Assembly: GCA_036873135.1 (NCBI GenBank)
Contig: JAPTYO010000002.1
Span: 41,407,452 to 41,471,451 of the forward strand
Length of the DNA: 64,000 bases
Source of the DNA: Clarkia xantiana subsp. parviflora
Lineage: Eukaryota > Streptophyta > Magnoliopsida > Myrtales > Onagraceae
Reading direction: 5' to 3'
The translations under genes were made by a program, and so were the position numbers. Under the pieces are notes generated by a model that did no database searches, was not told the origin of the DNA, and saw only the letters and a program-made list of their open reading frames with translations. Of the stretch, positions 1 through 12,176 are shown in pieces (position 1 is the first letter of the stretch; each line of letters opens with the position of its first letter).

Positions 1-599
1 ATTCGGACTCCCATGCTCGGTCCACTCCGCCTACCTCCTCCGAATCCTAAGGTCTTAATTATGTGCTTAAAGGTTAATTAATTGTGTTTAAAGGCTAACG
101 ATGTCATTAAGCCACCTTAATGACACCGTTGCCTATAAATACCCCACCTTCACAACTCATTGGATCATCTTGGCAAGTTGCACAATTTTGCTCTGACATC
201 TCTCTAGCTTTATCTCTCTAAAACTGTACTGACTTAGGCATCGGAGAGGGTTCATCAGGCACCACCCCCCCCTCTGTGCCTGGTATTGCCCCTCTTGCAG
301 GGTGGCAAGGAGAAGAGAACCAAGGAAGCAGAAGAGCATAGAGCAGTAGGACAAGCCCTAGGGGTAAGAAGTACAAGCCTCAGGAGGTCAGAAGGAGAGA
401 GGGAAAGGAGGTCAGAAGGAGAGAGGGAAAGGAGGTCAGAAGGAGAGAAGAGAAGGACACATATCAGAACGACTACCCCAAGAGAGTATAAGGGCACGGA
501 TCAGAACGACTAGTCCTAGGAGCACTGAACCCGACATTTCATTAGTGGGAGATAAATTCTAGATTGACGACCCGTTGACCTAGACTTTATAACCTAACA
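1..599 (+). repeat. LTR fragment of the B/E family (element Z)
   Basis: This is the 3' part of a plus-oriented LTR, matching the downstream part of the LTRs at 36013-37126 and 44533-45540, with the same terminal CCTAACA. The window begins inside it, so the upstream palindrome array is missing. A TATA box (TATAAATA) lies at 134-141 and a C-tract follows near 264-272. The five bases after the end are ACTAT. It is either a solo LTR or the 3' LTR of an element outside the window; the window cannot decide. Confidence 0.88.
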
Positions 600-860
600 A
601 CTATCAGTATATCTAAATATTTAATAGGGTTAAAGATATTATTGATAGATATAGTTACTTAAAAGATTTAGAAAATATATTGTCAGTAAATTTGTTACCC
701 TATTTAAGATATTGACAATCAATATAATATATATTTTATATGCTAGCCGATTTTTACATATATATAGATATATTGTTGATTTATTTAATCTTAAAGATAG
801 AATCTTGGCAATAAATATATATATGTTTGTAGTTGGCCGAAATATATATATATATATATT
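600..860 (+). repeat. AT-rich left end of repeat X1
   Basis: AT-rich DNA of low complexity with no coding potential. Its reverse complement aligns patchily with 29090-29310 (shared blocks read ACTATCA, then GATAGAT.TAGTTACT, then AATATATTGTC, then GATAGAATCTT). Element C was inserted at its right edge, so X1 continues at 30386. The last five bases, ATATT (856-860), are C's target duplication. Confidence 0.6.
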
Positions 861-1430
861 TGTTGGATTACGGGGACGTAATACTACAGAATGCTAAACG
901 TGTACATGCAAGTAATCTAACTACGCAGCGGAATAGTGTACACATACCTTTTAGCTTTCCTCCCCAAGAACGTCGTGGAGGGAGTTCTGATCCTCCGGTC
1001 GGAACCACGTACAAGTTTGAGAAGAAGTCCTACGCGGTATAAGCTCCACAACAAAGCCTCTGATAGATTCTTCAACGGGGACAGAACCTCGGACTAAGAT
1101 GTGCCGAAAATCTCAACTAAGGAGGTGAGAAGTTTTCTCTCAAGTTCCTCAATGGAGGTACTTCTTATTATGAATGATGTATAAACCCCTTAGAGGATTC
1201 CCATATATATAGGATTGGTGGAGTGGACAAAAGTCCACTACAACCAATGTGGGACAAGTTTCGGCCGAACTTATGCTATTAAGGGGGATGCCCAATTTTG
1301 GGCCTCCAATGTCAATTAGGGATTGGGTTTGGCCCAATTAGCCTAATGTGACAATTACCCAATTAACTTAGGTAATTTACTTAGCATTAACGGGCTACCA
1401 ATTACGGCGCCACGTCACCATATGCTAACA
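861..1430 (-). repeat. 3' LTR of copia element C
   Basis: It starts TGTTGGATTA and ends GCTAACA on the plus strand and matches 29797-30380 over its full length. It lacks two short insertions present in the right copy and differs at roughly 25-30 positions. TATA-like CTATATATA-type sequence lies around 1200 on the minus strand. Confidence 0.87.
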
Positions 1431-1443
1431 GCTCCCACTCGCC
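1431..1443 (-). other. Polypurine tract of element C
   Basis: On the minus strand it reads GGCGAGTGGGAGC directly against the 3' LTR. This is the position and composition of the plus-strand priming site in copia elements. Confidence 0.75.
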
Positions 1444-2554
1444 GGAATGGGAGGGTGCCTGTTAATATATAGTTATCCAATAGCATCAACATCTTAGTCT
1501 TCAGTCTTCGTCTCCGTCTACGAATAGTTCATACGAGGTTTGCCGTGCGACCGGCGGATACGAAGGGCATCGTGCTAATCATCTGTTAGGAGTATTGTAG
1601 CGCCCGCAGAACGTTGATTCCTTTCGTAAATCAATCCTGTTAAAATTAAACATGTACCGCACTGTATCCTTCGTCAACTAATAATTCTCCAATTGCCCAG
1701 TTTTCCACATAGGAATACTTCTCCAGGGCATCCGTTAGAAGTGTTCACAACCTTCAACTAATATCCGGTTGGCTGCCACCTAGTGAACACAAGAGTCGGT
1801 GAATTATAGGTGAACTTGACCATCCCCATCGCTTATACCCTTATTCTAATTCAACCGGTTTCCAAGACGTGGTAACTTGGCCGTTTTCTTTGGCTCTACG
1901 CTCGTACGCCGGGAAGCGAACATTGAGCTAGACCTTAGGTATAAGTTCTGAGTCCGTGAGGATACTTTGGATGCCTCTTCATAAGAGAACCGGGATCAAT
2001 CACACGCTCAAGGTGAAGAAGTATGCGCCCTTTGAATCATAAGGATTCTAGCTAGCACAACCGAGCATGACCCCGTGGTCGAACATGGCACGCATAATAT
2101 GAAGCACGCGTCGATAGCACACCTGGACAAGCCAGGGGTGGGATATGTCAATCATGCTATCGCAGAGTCTTTCATCTGGCTCTGGATGTGATTTTAATGA
2201 TGGACAGAGTCCAACACGGCGATTTACAAAACGAAGATTAAGTCAAGCTATAAGCGTGACCAAGTTATCGTTTCGTTTAACCAGGTTTATCCCCCTGATT
2301 CTTAGCCAATCTTGTTGTGGTAGAGGTTCCCCTCTCCTAGAAGATGACCGTGCCTGTGTGACGAGGCAAGGTTCACATCTGACATAATTTTGGTGGAAGA
2401 GTTTTACTTCTTCCTACGACTTATTATAGACCGAAAAGTCCGATGTTATTTATCATTATGACGTCAATAGATCATATACTCAATTTGTAATTCTTTTATT
2501 CAATCGAAATGTTATTTAAAATGTCAATATGCCATCACTTATACAAGCCACTTA
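1431..2554 (-). other. Non-coding 3' region of element C
   Basis: About 1.1 kb between the RNase H stop and the polypurine tract. I see no conserved domain and no long ORF on either strand. It is probably C's 3' untranslated region. Confidence 0.5.
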
Positions 2555-3860
2555 TTAAGCCCTACGTAATCCAAGCAGTTTTACGTGCTTTTTGAAAACT
2601 TCTCTACGTAATGGCTTAGTTAATGGGTTTGCGACCATATTATCTGTGGGCAAGTATTCTAAAGAGATTATATTGTCTTCCACAACTGATTTGGAATAAT
2701 TGTATTTCACTTCAATGTGTTTGGTCCTACTATGGTACTTTGGATTCTTAACTGCTGCAATGGCTGCCTGACTGTCGGAGCATACCTTCACAGGTTTACT
2801 CTTCTTGTCAGTGCCAATTATTGTAGTAAGGAGCCTTTTCAGCCAGACTGCTTCTTGTGCGTTTTTAGAAAGGGCAACGAATTCTGATTCCATAGTGGAA
2901 AGCACGACACACGATTGCTTCTTGCTTACCCATGATATGGCAACACCGGCAAGGAGGAAAATCTCCTCCTATGGTGGACTTATGAACATCCGGATCGCCA
3001 TCGTGGTCGGTATCACTATAACCAGTCAATTCGATTTGCCTGCCCTTATAGCACAGAACATAGTCGGCAGTACCTTTCAGATATCTTATAATTCGTTTTA
3101 CAGCCTTTAAATGTTGATAGCTAGCATCTGATTGGAATCTTGCTACTAGGCCCACAGCGTAACAGATGTCTGGCCGAGTACATAGCATGGCGTACATTAA
3201 ACTTTCTACCATGCTTAGATACTCTGTATTCTTCATCTGTTCACGCTCCAGCTGGTTTTTCGGGCCATCACGCTTCGAAAACACGCACCCGAACACAACC
3301 GGTGTATCCACAGGTTTAGCATCGAGCATTCTGAATCTTTTCAACAGTTTGTTGATATTTGATTCTTGAGATAGACACAATCTCTGGGTGGCACGATCTC
3401 GGGAAATTTTAATGCCTAAGATATACGTGGCCTCTCCCATATCTTTCATCTCAAATACTGATGATAACCAGGACTTTGATTCGTTCATGAAACTCACCTA
3501 AACGCAAGGATCCTTGTGAAGGTTCACAAATCCGTTTCTAATGATTTCCTCGTGGAATCTGCGATACCATTGCCGAGACGATTGTTTAAGACCGTAAATA
3601 GATCTTTGGAGTTGCAAACTTTACGTTCTTTGCCAGGAGTAATAAAACCCTCTGGCTGCTCCATATAGATATCTTCCTCCAGGTTTCCATGGAGAGATGC
3701 GGTCTTTAACATCCATTTGATGCAGGCTCGTGATCGAGGCTTGCAATAAGGGCAAGGATGGCCCTAACTGTGGTGTAACGCAGAGTTGGTAAGTATGTTT
3801 CATCAAAGTCCTTTCCGTAAATTTGGGTGTATTCTTTCACAATCGTTCGAGTTTTGCACC
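2555..3860 (-). pseudogene. Copia reverse transcriptase-RNase H relic, YVDD box deleted
   Basis: Three minus-strand frames together give the C-terminal half of a copia polyprotein. The first (3524-3806) has RT pieces such as HGNLEEDIYMEQPEGF. The second (2865-3497) has EMKDMGEATYILGIKISRD and RPDICYAVGLVARF. The third (2555-2905) has the RNase H signature STMESEFVALS, the SDSQAAI block, HIEVKYNY and the end DNMVANPLTKPL. In this family the catalytic YVDD box lies between KDPCV and the downstream KSWLSS block. Here KDPCV is followed by a stop and, four residues on, NESKSWLSS, so that stretch is deleted. With at least two frameshifts as well, the gene is dead. The family call is secure from the order and sequence of the blocks. 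Confidence 0.9.
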
Positions 3861-5559
3861 ACTCAAATTTTACATCAGTAGTGAACTATAAAATTTCACT
3901 TTCTAGCTCCGTGGTTAGCAGATTAATAAACTGAAGACCAAAACCGAATTCGTTCTAATTTAGGCATTTTCATCCTCCATTGTTTTCCTCCATTCTAACG
4001 TTTCAGGTTCTTCCAATAGTTGCCGAACCGTTACTGGTTCGTGAACGAATGTCTCACTTTGATGGGATACTTCTTAAAAGAAGTTTGTTGCCTTAGACTA
4101 AGTCTAGGCTCGACTATCTCATCTTAAGTCTCATCGTTACTCTAACTCGGAATAATGCTTCTTTTCGGAGCATTACTCCCACTGGAACAATGGCGGTGCT
4201 AGAACATTGGTTTGCAACTTTCTCAGGATGACCTCTTGGTCTCGAGATTTTATCTCCAAGATTTATTCCTTGATTACTAGGATCTGGAATCAAGTTAGTC
4301 ATTTCCTCCCACAAGGAATAATGGGCAATTGCGACGAATATTGGATTTTCATCCAATGGTTCAGCATTATGATTATCAGGTCCGACTTGATTCGCATTAG
4401 CATTTAGTGATGATTATGTGAGGGGGAGTGAGCCCTCCCACTGGATTTATTATGAGGACGTTTCCATCATCATTTACCATGTCATTCACTAATGCATTCA
4501 CTAATGCTATATCCTTCTCCTACTCGAAGTAAGTGGGACCTGGGAATCTCCGTTATCCATTTTGACCCGATCAGTACTTTAGTTCGTTTCGCAAAGCATT
4601 GGAAGTCCATCCTCAAATTTCTATAATGAATCATGTTCGTCCACGTTACCATTAATCCAAGCTAATTTTAAACTTGTATTCTTTAAGAGTAGACCGTACT
4701 CTTGATAAATACATGGTTAATTTGCAAATTAATGATGCTTTATTATAAGGTTTCATCAGAATCATTTCTTAGCTTTTAAGGTAACGTATTTGGAACATAG
4801 TTTTACATTAATATGAAATCAACTTAATTTCATTCCATATGAACAATTAAAGTTGAGTTCTGACATAATGTAATTTTAAACTATGTATCTCGAAGTATTT
4901 AATAATATGATTGCTTAGCCAAACTTATCATTAAAGGCTTATAGTTGGAGTGTCATTTACTGACTACTTCCTTTCGTTTATTAACTCATCCTGAGACTTA
5001 TCCACCTCATGGGCTATGCATTTAAGCTTTCGCTTTAATGCTATAGTTGATGTTCTACTAAATCGAGTAGCATTAAAGTATATATCTTGACTATAGAAGT
5101 CATCAATGATTTATTTCCAAAGGATTATAAACGAAAATTCAGCATTCATTCATTAAAACACTTCATTATTAAATTTGTACTTCAAAACGATGTGTTCCGT
5201 CTCTCGAGGCACACGCGCGTACGACGCATAAAACCAGTTTTATCCCGTGGTTTAAATCGCTTCATTTCCAAATTTAATTTAATCGGTTTTGAACATGTTT
5301 AATTATTACGCAAATAATCATTTTAAATGGAGTACTAACAAATAAGAATTGCTAAATCTTTCGATCTAGCTAAGCAATCGATGAGTATGTTCAGTTCAGT
5401 TGTACCGACTGAGATGACGGAGTATGTGAGTCGTTTCGTTATATTTTTCCACTTTTACCCAGTCGAAGTTTTGTTCCTAACACGTATGTTTGTATTTTCG
5501 TTTCGGATCGTTCTCGTTCAACCGAGACGTTAAATTGATTAAGCAAATTGAGCTTCAAA
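3861..5559 (-). other. Degenerate interior of element C
   Basis: Copia integrase and gag would be expected here on the minus strand. I see only short AT-rich frames without a recognisable GAG-pre-integrase finger, DDE residues or zinc knuckle. It is either very decayed coding DNA or unrelated sequence brought in with X2. Confidence 0.35.
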
Positions 5560-6871
5560 TCGAGAAACAATTACTTTATTCAATAACTCCGAATCTTAAA
5601 ATAATCAAAATTTTAGAAACTAACAACGAACGATAAATGACAATGGTATAGTTCTTGATATGAAGTTTACATAATTGATCCATGATTCTGGCGCATATAG
5701 TCAAGAACTTTGAGTCGTGTTGAACATCTCGTCTGAGTAAATTCACGAGTGAATCACTTCAAATGATATGTGTCCGTATAAAACATTTTACAGCTTCATA
5801 CACATGACCTACGAGGCGTATTTGAGACGCACTTTATCAATGGGGTTTAACCCAACGGTTTATCGTATAGGACTTATTCGGTCTAGTTCTCTTCGTGCTA
5901 TGCGGATCATGGTTCACTTCTTTCAAACTCACTATGGTGAGCAGATAAGGTTTCCCTTTCACTGCTGTGGTTACTGTATTTGATTAGACTCAAGGTTATT
6001 GAGTCCTGTCAATATCAGACAACCATATACATCCTTTCCATGTTGACCTTCCATCCTGAAGACATGATGCGGGTTTTACGCCGACATCCACGGAAAGAGA
6101 GAAGACCATCTCATTCAACCGAAACATTTCGAGTGTTTGCATCCTTGCTTCCACCGAGGTGGATGCGAAGGAATACTAAGCTATAACATTGTCTGGTTCC
6201 AATTGAAGTCTTCTTCAACCCTTTTTACTAAGGTCGAATGTATCACCATATATGCGTTCAGATCATCAAAGAACCTACTCCAATTCTTGGGGAAACAAAT
6301 TATCACATTCATTTCTCATTGTCAAAATCATACAGATTACTATATTCATTTGTAGTTGTCCTCTCCACTTTTCGGAATCGTAGTGGAGAGTTCAACAAAC
6401 ACTCTCATTTTATTCATCATAATTAATACCATCAAGATTGCGAGTAATATCGAATCGCACTAATTGAGCCAACTCACACATTGATGATTATGCAAATTAG
6501 GAAGACAATAACATTTTGACAGAATTGCAAACATCGGATTAACTATTAAGATGGAACACAACAAATAGTGATCCCTCAGTCATCTAGACCAAACCGACCG
6601 TCAGTAAACCGAGGGAAGGGAGTCCGTGAAAGAGTTCACACTACCGTCGTGTTCAATTTAATAGATCAGTCTTTTGAAAACTATTATTATATTGCAAATT
6701 ACCGGAACGGGAATTTTCAAATAAGCATACCCGATCTTGGCTTTCTCAAGGCCCTTATAATTTTAAAAGGAATTATCCGATAATTTACGCATGCATAATA
6801 CCATATTATGCCGTAAAAATCGAACAAACCAAAACATGTTTACGCGTCATGCGTCTAATGTTCCTAGCATA

Positions 6872-7228
6872 TAGAAAGTTGGACGAAAGCCTACAGACGG
6901 TGGTCCAAACAATTGGGATTTTTCTCTCTTTGGGCATACTTCTTGCTGTCCTATACGATAGGCTATGGCATTCGCTTAGTAGACTAGCAACGCCAGAGGG
7001 CACTTTTTTCCTAATAAAAGAGTATCTAATTGTGACCTATTCATTAGTTCTCTCCAAACCCCCTGCTGCCCCTATCCGCCAACCTTGAACCGATAGCCTG
7101 GAACTTCCTTATTCACTCTCGAACTAAAGGAAGGCGATTAACCTTTAGCCTTTAGCTAAAAAGGTGAGCAAGGTAGGGAACGATTAGACAGAGGGGGACT
7201 AGAACGCCCGTCCCATGAAGGGCCAGGG
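6872..7228 (+). other. ~360-bp segment present only in X2
   Basis: Within the X2/X1 match, X2 carries about 360 bp that X1 lacks. The flanking blocks (CGTCTAATGTTCC before, ATTCTACC after) are nearly adjacent in X1 around 31390-31460. The segment is less AT-rich than its surroundings and contains a 79-codon frame at 6849-7088 encoding a hydrophobic stretch (IGIFLSLGILLAVLYD). It could be an inserted fragment, possibly organellar, or a deletion from X1. I do not recognise it. Confidence 0.4.
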
Positions 7229-7464
7229 AACCTTGCAATAATTCTACCTAAAGTAAATTATCACATGCTTTCTATCCTTGAACATCCTAGCATACGTGTC
7301 AAAAATGCAACATCCGCACAAATCGTGCACTATTGGCGACTGGAATTTTCAGTTTTAAAAACGTTTTAAAAATATTAGGGGCTGTTTTGCAATTCATGCT
7401 TACACTCAATCATGCGACATTTCTAGACATGAATTCTAGACACTTTCAATCAACATTGCATGTC

Positions 7465-7469
7465 TATCC
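7465..7469. other. Left target-site duplication of element A (TATCC)
   Basis: TATCC abuts A's left LTR. The right copy is TATC at 18438-18441 plus the C at 28512, because B inserted inside it. Confidence 0.9.
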
Positions 7470-8147
7470 TGTTGGATCACGGTTGGAACTCCGGTACGTT
7501 CTTGACGGAAGTCCGAACTCCTTCGCTCCAAGTAATCCTGCAAGAAGGGGATAGACCGAGCGGTGACCTAGAATCCCTCTCCGATGCTTAAATGAGTATC
7601 TCGATGCAGGCAAGCAAGTATCAGTATGTAAATGTCAATGTATCAATCCTGAGGTAACTCCTTCCTTTATATAGGGGAGGAGTTACCCCAGTTACCTGTT
7701 GCGATAACTGCCGGAGGCAGTTAGCCCACGTTCCATTTATCTCGGTCACTAGCCCACGTTCCGTTTTTTCAGGCCACTTACCCACTATGTTGATAGTGGG
7801 CGTGTTTCTCGGCCTCATCCTCTGGTGGCAAGTCCCGACGGATGTCGGGGACTCCAGAGTTATCTCCTTTGGTCACCGCTCGGGGCCCCTCGTCATCGGG
7901 ACAGGGCCAACCTTCTCAGGGATTCAATATCGGGGCCTACTCAAAGGCATATCGTCGGGGCCTACTTAAAGGCATATCATCGGGGCCTACTTAAAGGCAT
8001 ATCATCGGGAACGTTCAGCTCATACGTCGGGACCGACCTTGTCGGGACCCCTCATATTGGCCCTCTAGGCTTCTTTTGGAGCCCAGTGGGCCTACTTCAC
8101 CGTTTACTCGTCGTTAATGGGCCTAACGGCTATATCGAAACCCATCA
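7470..8147 (-). repeat. 3' LTR of element A
   Basis: On the plus strand it runs TGTTGGATCACGG to CCCATCA. A minus-strand TATA box (TATATAAA) is at 7666-7673. Three copies of a ~24-bp unit (CGGGGCCTACTTAAAGGCAT core) lie at 7930-8007, in U3 when read on the minus strand. Confidence 0.95.
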
Positions 8148-8159
8148 TTTGCCCCCAAG
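8148..8159 (-). other. Polypurine tract of element A
   Basis: CTTGGGGGCAAA on the minus strand, directly against the 3' LTR. The other Tat-like elements here have GGGGGCATG or GGGGGGCAAG in the same place. Confidence 0.85.
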
Positions 8160-8483
8160 ACATGAGGGACTTACAGTTCGTCGTGTCTTCCAACTCCGGA
8201 CCTCCCGATATTGGCATCGGAGGCTTTTAACTTTACAAACGATCTTCTGAAGCGGATCTCCTCATCCAAGATTCCCCGCTATTCCGAGGATAACCACCGA
8301 ATCCGAAAAGATTTATTGGTTACTCAACTATTAAATGCGATGGGTAATGAAGTGACGGCTTGGGTGCCCGTGCCTTCTTTTTTCTGAAAAAGCGCTTTTT
8401 AGCCGTTTTGTCGCTAGCGCCTCAACGAAGCGTTTCATCTTCAACGGTTCAGATTGCAGCGTCTCTTTGGCTACCCTCTCTCC

Positions 8484-8490
8484 TATAAAA
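8484..8490 (+). promoter_or_regulatory. TATA box for the antisense gene of A
   Basis: TATAAAA lies about 150 bp upstream of the antisense gene's ATG, on that gene's strand and outside the LTR. The context (CTCTCCTATAAAATCCC) suits a plant core promoter. It suggests that the gene is transcribed independently of the LTR. Confidence 0.55.
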
Positions 8491-8637
8491 TCCCAAATCT
8501 TGGCACTATTCAGGTCTCCTCCACCGTTTTATCCTCTGTGATTTCAAAAGCTCAAGCTATCCTTTCTGATTTCTGATCAGCACTCCGGCAACCAGGATCT
8601 CCGACCATCAGGATCATCTTCTCTTCCCCGCTTCAAC

Positions 8638-11582
8638 ATGTCTGGTAAGATTTCCTCCTCCGATTCCGAAAAAACTAGTTAGCATAGTTTTTCTTTTTAT
8701 CTCAATCAACTTACCCGAACTTTTCCGAAAATCAACTGTGCCTTTTCTTGCCGTGATTATTTTCCAGACGGTGAATCCAGTTCTGGGGGAAGAAAGCCCT
8801 TCAAGTTTGATTATGGTTGTAACGAGATTTCGGAAACCGCCTACGATGCAGCTCTCCGGGAAGGATGTATCACTTCCACCTGGGAGCCTCGCTATCCCTA
8901 TCCTCGCCCTCGCATCCCGGGCGACCCTGTGGTCACTCGTCCCCGGGAAGGGGAGGTATTTGTCTCCACCAGGCAAGTATCGGCGGGGATCCGATTCCCT
9001 TTCTGTGGGGATCTAGTCGAGATGTGTGAATATTACAAAACACATCCGAATACTTTTTCCCCCACGCCATCCGTGTGTGGAATGCCTTCCGTATCCTCTG
9101 CCTCCACAAACAATGGACCTATAGCCTCCGACTTTTCCGGACTTTCTATGGAATGAAGTGCAATGATGTCGGGGTTTGTGCCTTCTACCCACGGATGCCT
9201 AAGTGGAGCAAGGCGCAGCTCTCCCGATGTAGCTGGACTGGTGACACCTGGAAGGTCGCCAAAGGTCGGGGGCTCATCACTAACTCGGGGCCCGACAACA
9301 GCGGCTGGAAGAAGAATTACTTCTTCATCCGGAACAGCTCCATCCCGTGGCCCCGATGGGAGGTTGAAGTAGACCCTCCTCCCGCTTATCACACTTACTC
9401 CGAGGAGGATTTTCAAATTCTCCACTGCATCCAACTCTATCGCTGGGGGGATTCCCTCGCTCCCCTCGATGCCAACTCCATCGTGGAGCGGGATCTGGTT
9501 CTGGCCGGGATCCGTCTCCTCGATGTTGCCTCCGGGGGTCAACTCTACGACGGCCCCTCCAATGTCGTCCCTTGGGTAATATTCTAATTGCACCTTTGTT
9601 TTCGTCTTTGCAGCTAAGAAGGTATCATTGCTGACCAATATCGTGCTTAAGCAGGCGGAGACCGATGCCGTCCAACGCCCCGCAAGGAAGAGGAAGTCCT
9701 CGAAGAGGGCCGCCTCCTCATCGGCACCTCCAGCTGCGGAGGAGGTCAAGCGGGCCCGGGTGACGAAGATGGAGAGGATCTTCAACACCCAGACTCCCGA
9801 AGAAGGTAAGTAGCTCCGATTAGCCATCTGATTATACCGAAAGCGTATTCCCCAGGAGTTGATCCCCTCCGATAAGAAAGCCAGAATAGAAGGGATCAAC
9901 CGCATCCTGCTAGGAGAAACTCCCTGCATCCTCAGAGCGGGTTAGTACAATTATTACGGGAAAGACCAGTATCTCACCGGTCGCGTCATTTGGTGTAAGG
10001 ATCCCAGTCAACTCCCTGATTATCTTTCTGAAGCTTCTCGTCCTCTAGCTGCAGGTCAATCGGGAGCTGGAGCTTCAGCGGGGGTGCCACCCTCCGACGC
10101 CCGGGTCGGAGAGCCCCTCCTTTCTCTTCCTGCCCCGGGAGGATCGGGGACTGAAGACGCCCTGACGGACGGTCAGTTCCGTCGGGTGGTTGACCTGGAC
10201 GTTTCTCACTCTTTTGAGGAGGCTAGCGAGGGTCAAGCCCTGATTCGTCGTCGCGGGGGGGGGGGGGGGGGGGGGGTGAGGCAGACCCCGGTGGAGCCGA
10301 CTCCTGAGGGGCTGCTTCCATCCTCCCCGCCACAACAGCATTCGCCGATCTTGAGCCTGACTTCTGAAGGGACGACTGGGTCTCATGGCGTCTCGGAGGC
10401 ACGCACCTCCGACGTTCAGGTCTTCCGTCCCCCTCTCCCCTTAGACGGGAGTTTCTATCAGCTTTACACCCCCGACCAGGCGGCGGCTCCCTGGACCCCG
10501 ATCGAGTCACTGCAAGGGGTCCCGCTCCGACGGGGTTATGCACCTCCGGAACTGGGTCTGCACCTGCAGGCAGGTTCAGCTCCGCCATCTTTGAAGCTCC
10601 CGCTCTCCTTAGCTCGAGAGGACATCAACACGAACATTCGCGAAATGGCCATTCATCGCGTGGAGGTAAGGTTTCCAGTCTTTACACTTAGTATATAAAG
10701 TAAAATATTCTCATGTACTAACCTCTTCCTTCCTTTTTCACAGGAAATGGCGGACCAACACCGCTGTTTCGGGTACATCCTGGCCCTGGAGGGGGCCCTG
10801 GAGCAGGAGCGAGCCAAGGCGGCCCCGAGGTCTTGGCCAAGCTTGAGGAGGATTTGGCTGCCTCCGAATCGTCGAGGGGTAAGCTGGTTAAGGAGCAGGC
10901 CCTCCTTAACCAGAAGACTCGGGACCTCCTGAGGCAGGTCCACGACTTTGAGCGGCTGCTGAAGCAGGAGCGACAAAAGCTCAAGGAAGAGCAGCAGGGG
11001 CGCGCGGAGGATCGGGACAGGCTTGTCCTCGAGAAGAAGGCCCTTGAGGACGTCAAGGCGGGACTGGAGGCAGAGAAGGTCCTTCTCACCAACCGGTCCC
11101 AACAGATGGAGCGGGAGATCGTTGAGTTCCCCATCAAGCTGGCTGAGGTTGAGGCCAAGGGTCGGGAAGATTATCGGGGCTCAGAGGATTTCCAAGTGGA
11201 CGCGGTGAAGTTCTGTAAGGCTGAGGTGGAGACCACCTTGCTCGATGTTGTTGAGGAGCTCCATCTGGAGTCTGGCGGTGCCATCGACTTCACCAAGTCT
11301 CAGACTCTCGCCCCCTTCGCGGAGAGGTATTTCAGCCTTTCAGAGGAGAGCGTCGGGGCCAACACCCCCGAGGGGACTGCGGGTGCTGAAGGCACGGTGG
11401 AGCCTCCAAGTACAGACCTCCCGACAACTGATCCCCTGAAAATCGACCTTTCACTGGCTGACCTCCAGGGGTCCGATCCTCCCGCGGCCAATCTTCCAGG
11501 ATCCTATCCTCCGATCGTGGAGCCTTCTGCCACGGACCTCGTGGACTCAGCTCCCCTCGATGCAGCCGAGGACCAAGCTTAA
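8638..11582 (+). pseudogene. Antisense accessory gene (aORF) of element A, six exons, slightly decayed
   Basis: A spliced gene opposite to gag-pol. Likely exons are 8638-8644, 8768-9575, 9614-9805, 9856-9940, 10055-10665 and 10744-11582, each bordered by GT and AG. Exon 2 encodes a domain with signatures GIRFPFCGDLVEMCEYY and WNAFRILCLHKQWTYSLRLF, close to the aORF products of D and G. I believe it belongs to the Pfam 'putative gypsy type transposon' family (Transposase_28); I cannot test this. A basic segment follows (RKRKSSKR), then a long coiled coil in exon 6 and an acidic Pro/Thr-rich tail. Decay: frameshifts near 9062 and 10825, a possible phase error at intron 2, and a 22-G run at 10255-10276. 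Function unknown; no transmembrane segment, so not an envelope protein. Confidence 0.75.
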
Positions 11583-11674
11583 TGCTTTATTTTCGAATCC
11601 TTGTAATTTCCTTCTTTTGTCGTGAACCTTTCAGGCCTTTATGATATCAATCTATTTTGGTTCCGATTATCACT

Positions 11675-12092
11675 GCACCCCTTAAGGTGAATTAACCACG
11701 CCACTTAAGGCGATTTGATCATACCACTTAGAGTGATTCGATACGTCACTTAAGACATTTTACCCGCACCACTTAAGGCGATTTAACCATACCACTTAAG
11801 GCGACTTAATCATGCCACTTAAGTGATTTAACCACGCCACTTAAGGCGATTTAACCACGCTACTTAAGGCGATTTAACCACGCCACTTAAGGCGATTTAA
11901 CCACGCCACTTAAGGCGATTTACTCACACCACTTAAGGAGATTTATTCACACCACTTAAGGCGATTTAGCTACACCACTTAAGCCGATTTATTCACACCA
12001 CTTAAGGCGATTTATCCACACCACTTAAGGCGATTTAACCATGCCACTTAAGGCGACTTATCCACACCACTTAAGGCGATTTAATCGGAAGC
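11675..12092. repeat. ~23-bp tandem array of element A
   Basis: About 18 copies of a unit with core CCACTTAAGGCGATTTAACC. In many units CGCC-ACTTAA-GGCG forms a short stem-loop. It separates the 3' end of the antisense gene from the 3' end of integrase, which converge on it. Retand carries an amplified tandem repeat in its 3' region as well; whether the sequences are related was not tested. Confidence 0.9.
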
Positions 12093-12176
12093 AACCTCTT
12101 TATTCATTGATGGCTCAAAACCTGTTCATATCACATCAAAACGATAAACAACTTGCACCACTAAAGGCGACTAATA

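Larger units (their letters stand above)
5560..7469 (-). repeat. Repeat X2, distal part
   Basis: This stretch matches the reverse complement of about 31130-32690 in long, imperfect blocks. Examples are the shared ACGAGGCGTA, TTCAATAA and TTAGGGGCTATTTT-like segments. X2 is interrupted at 7469 by A and B and resumes at 28512. No intact reading frame is shared by the two copies, so coding is unlikely. Class unknown. Confidence 0.65.

Noticed and set aside
8638..11582. Antisense gene as an envelope gene
   Set aside because: No signal peptide or membrane segment, and it is on the strand opposite to gag-pol.
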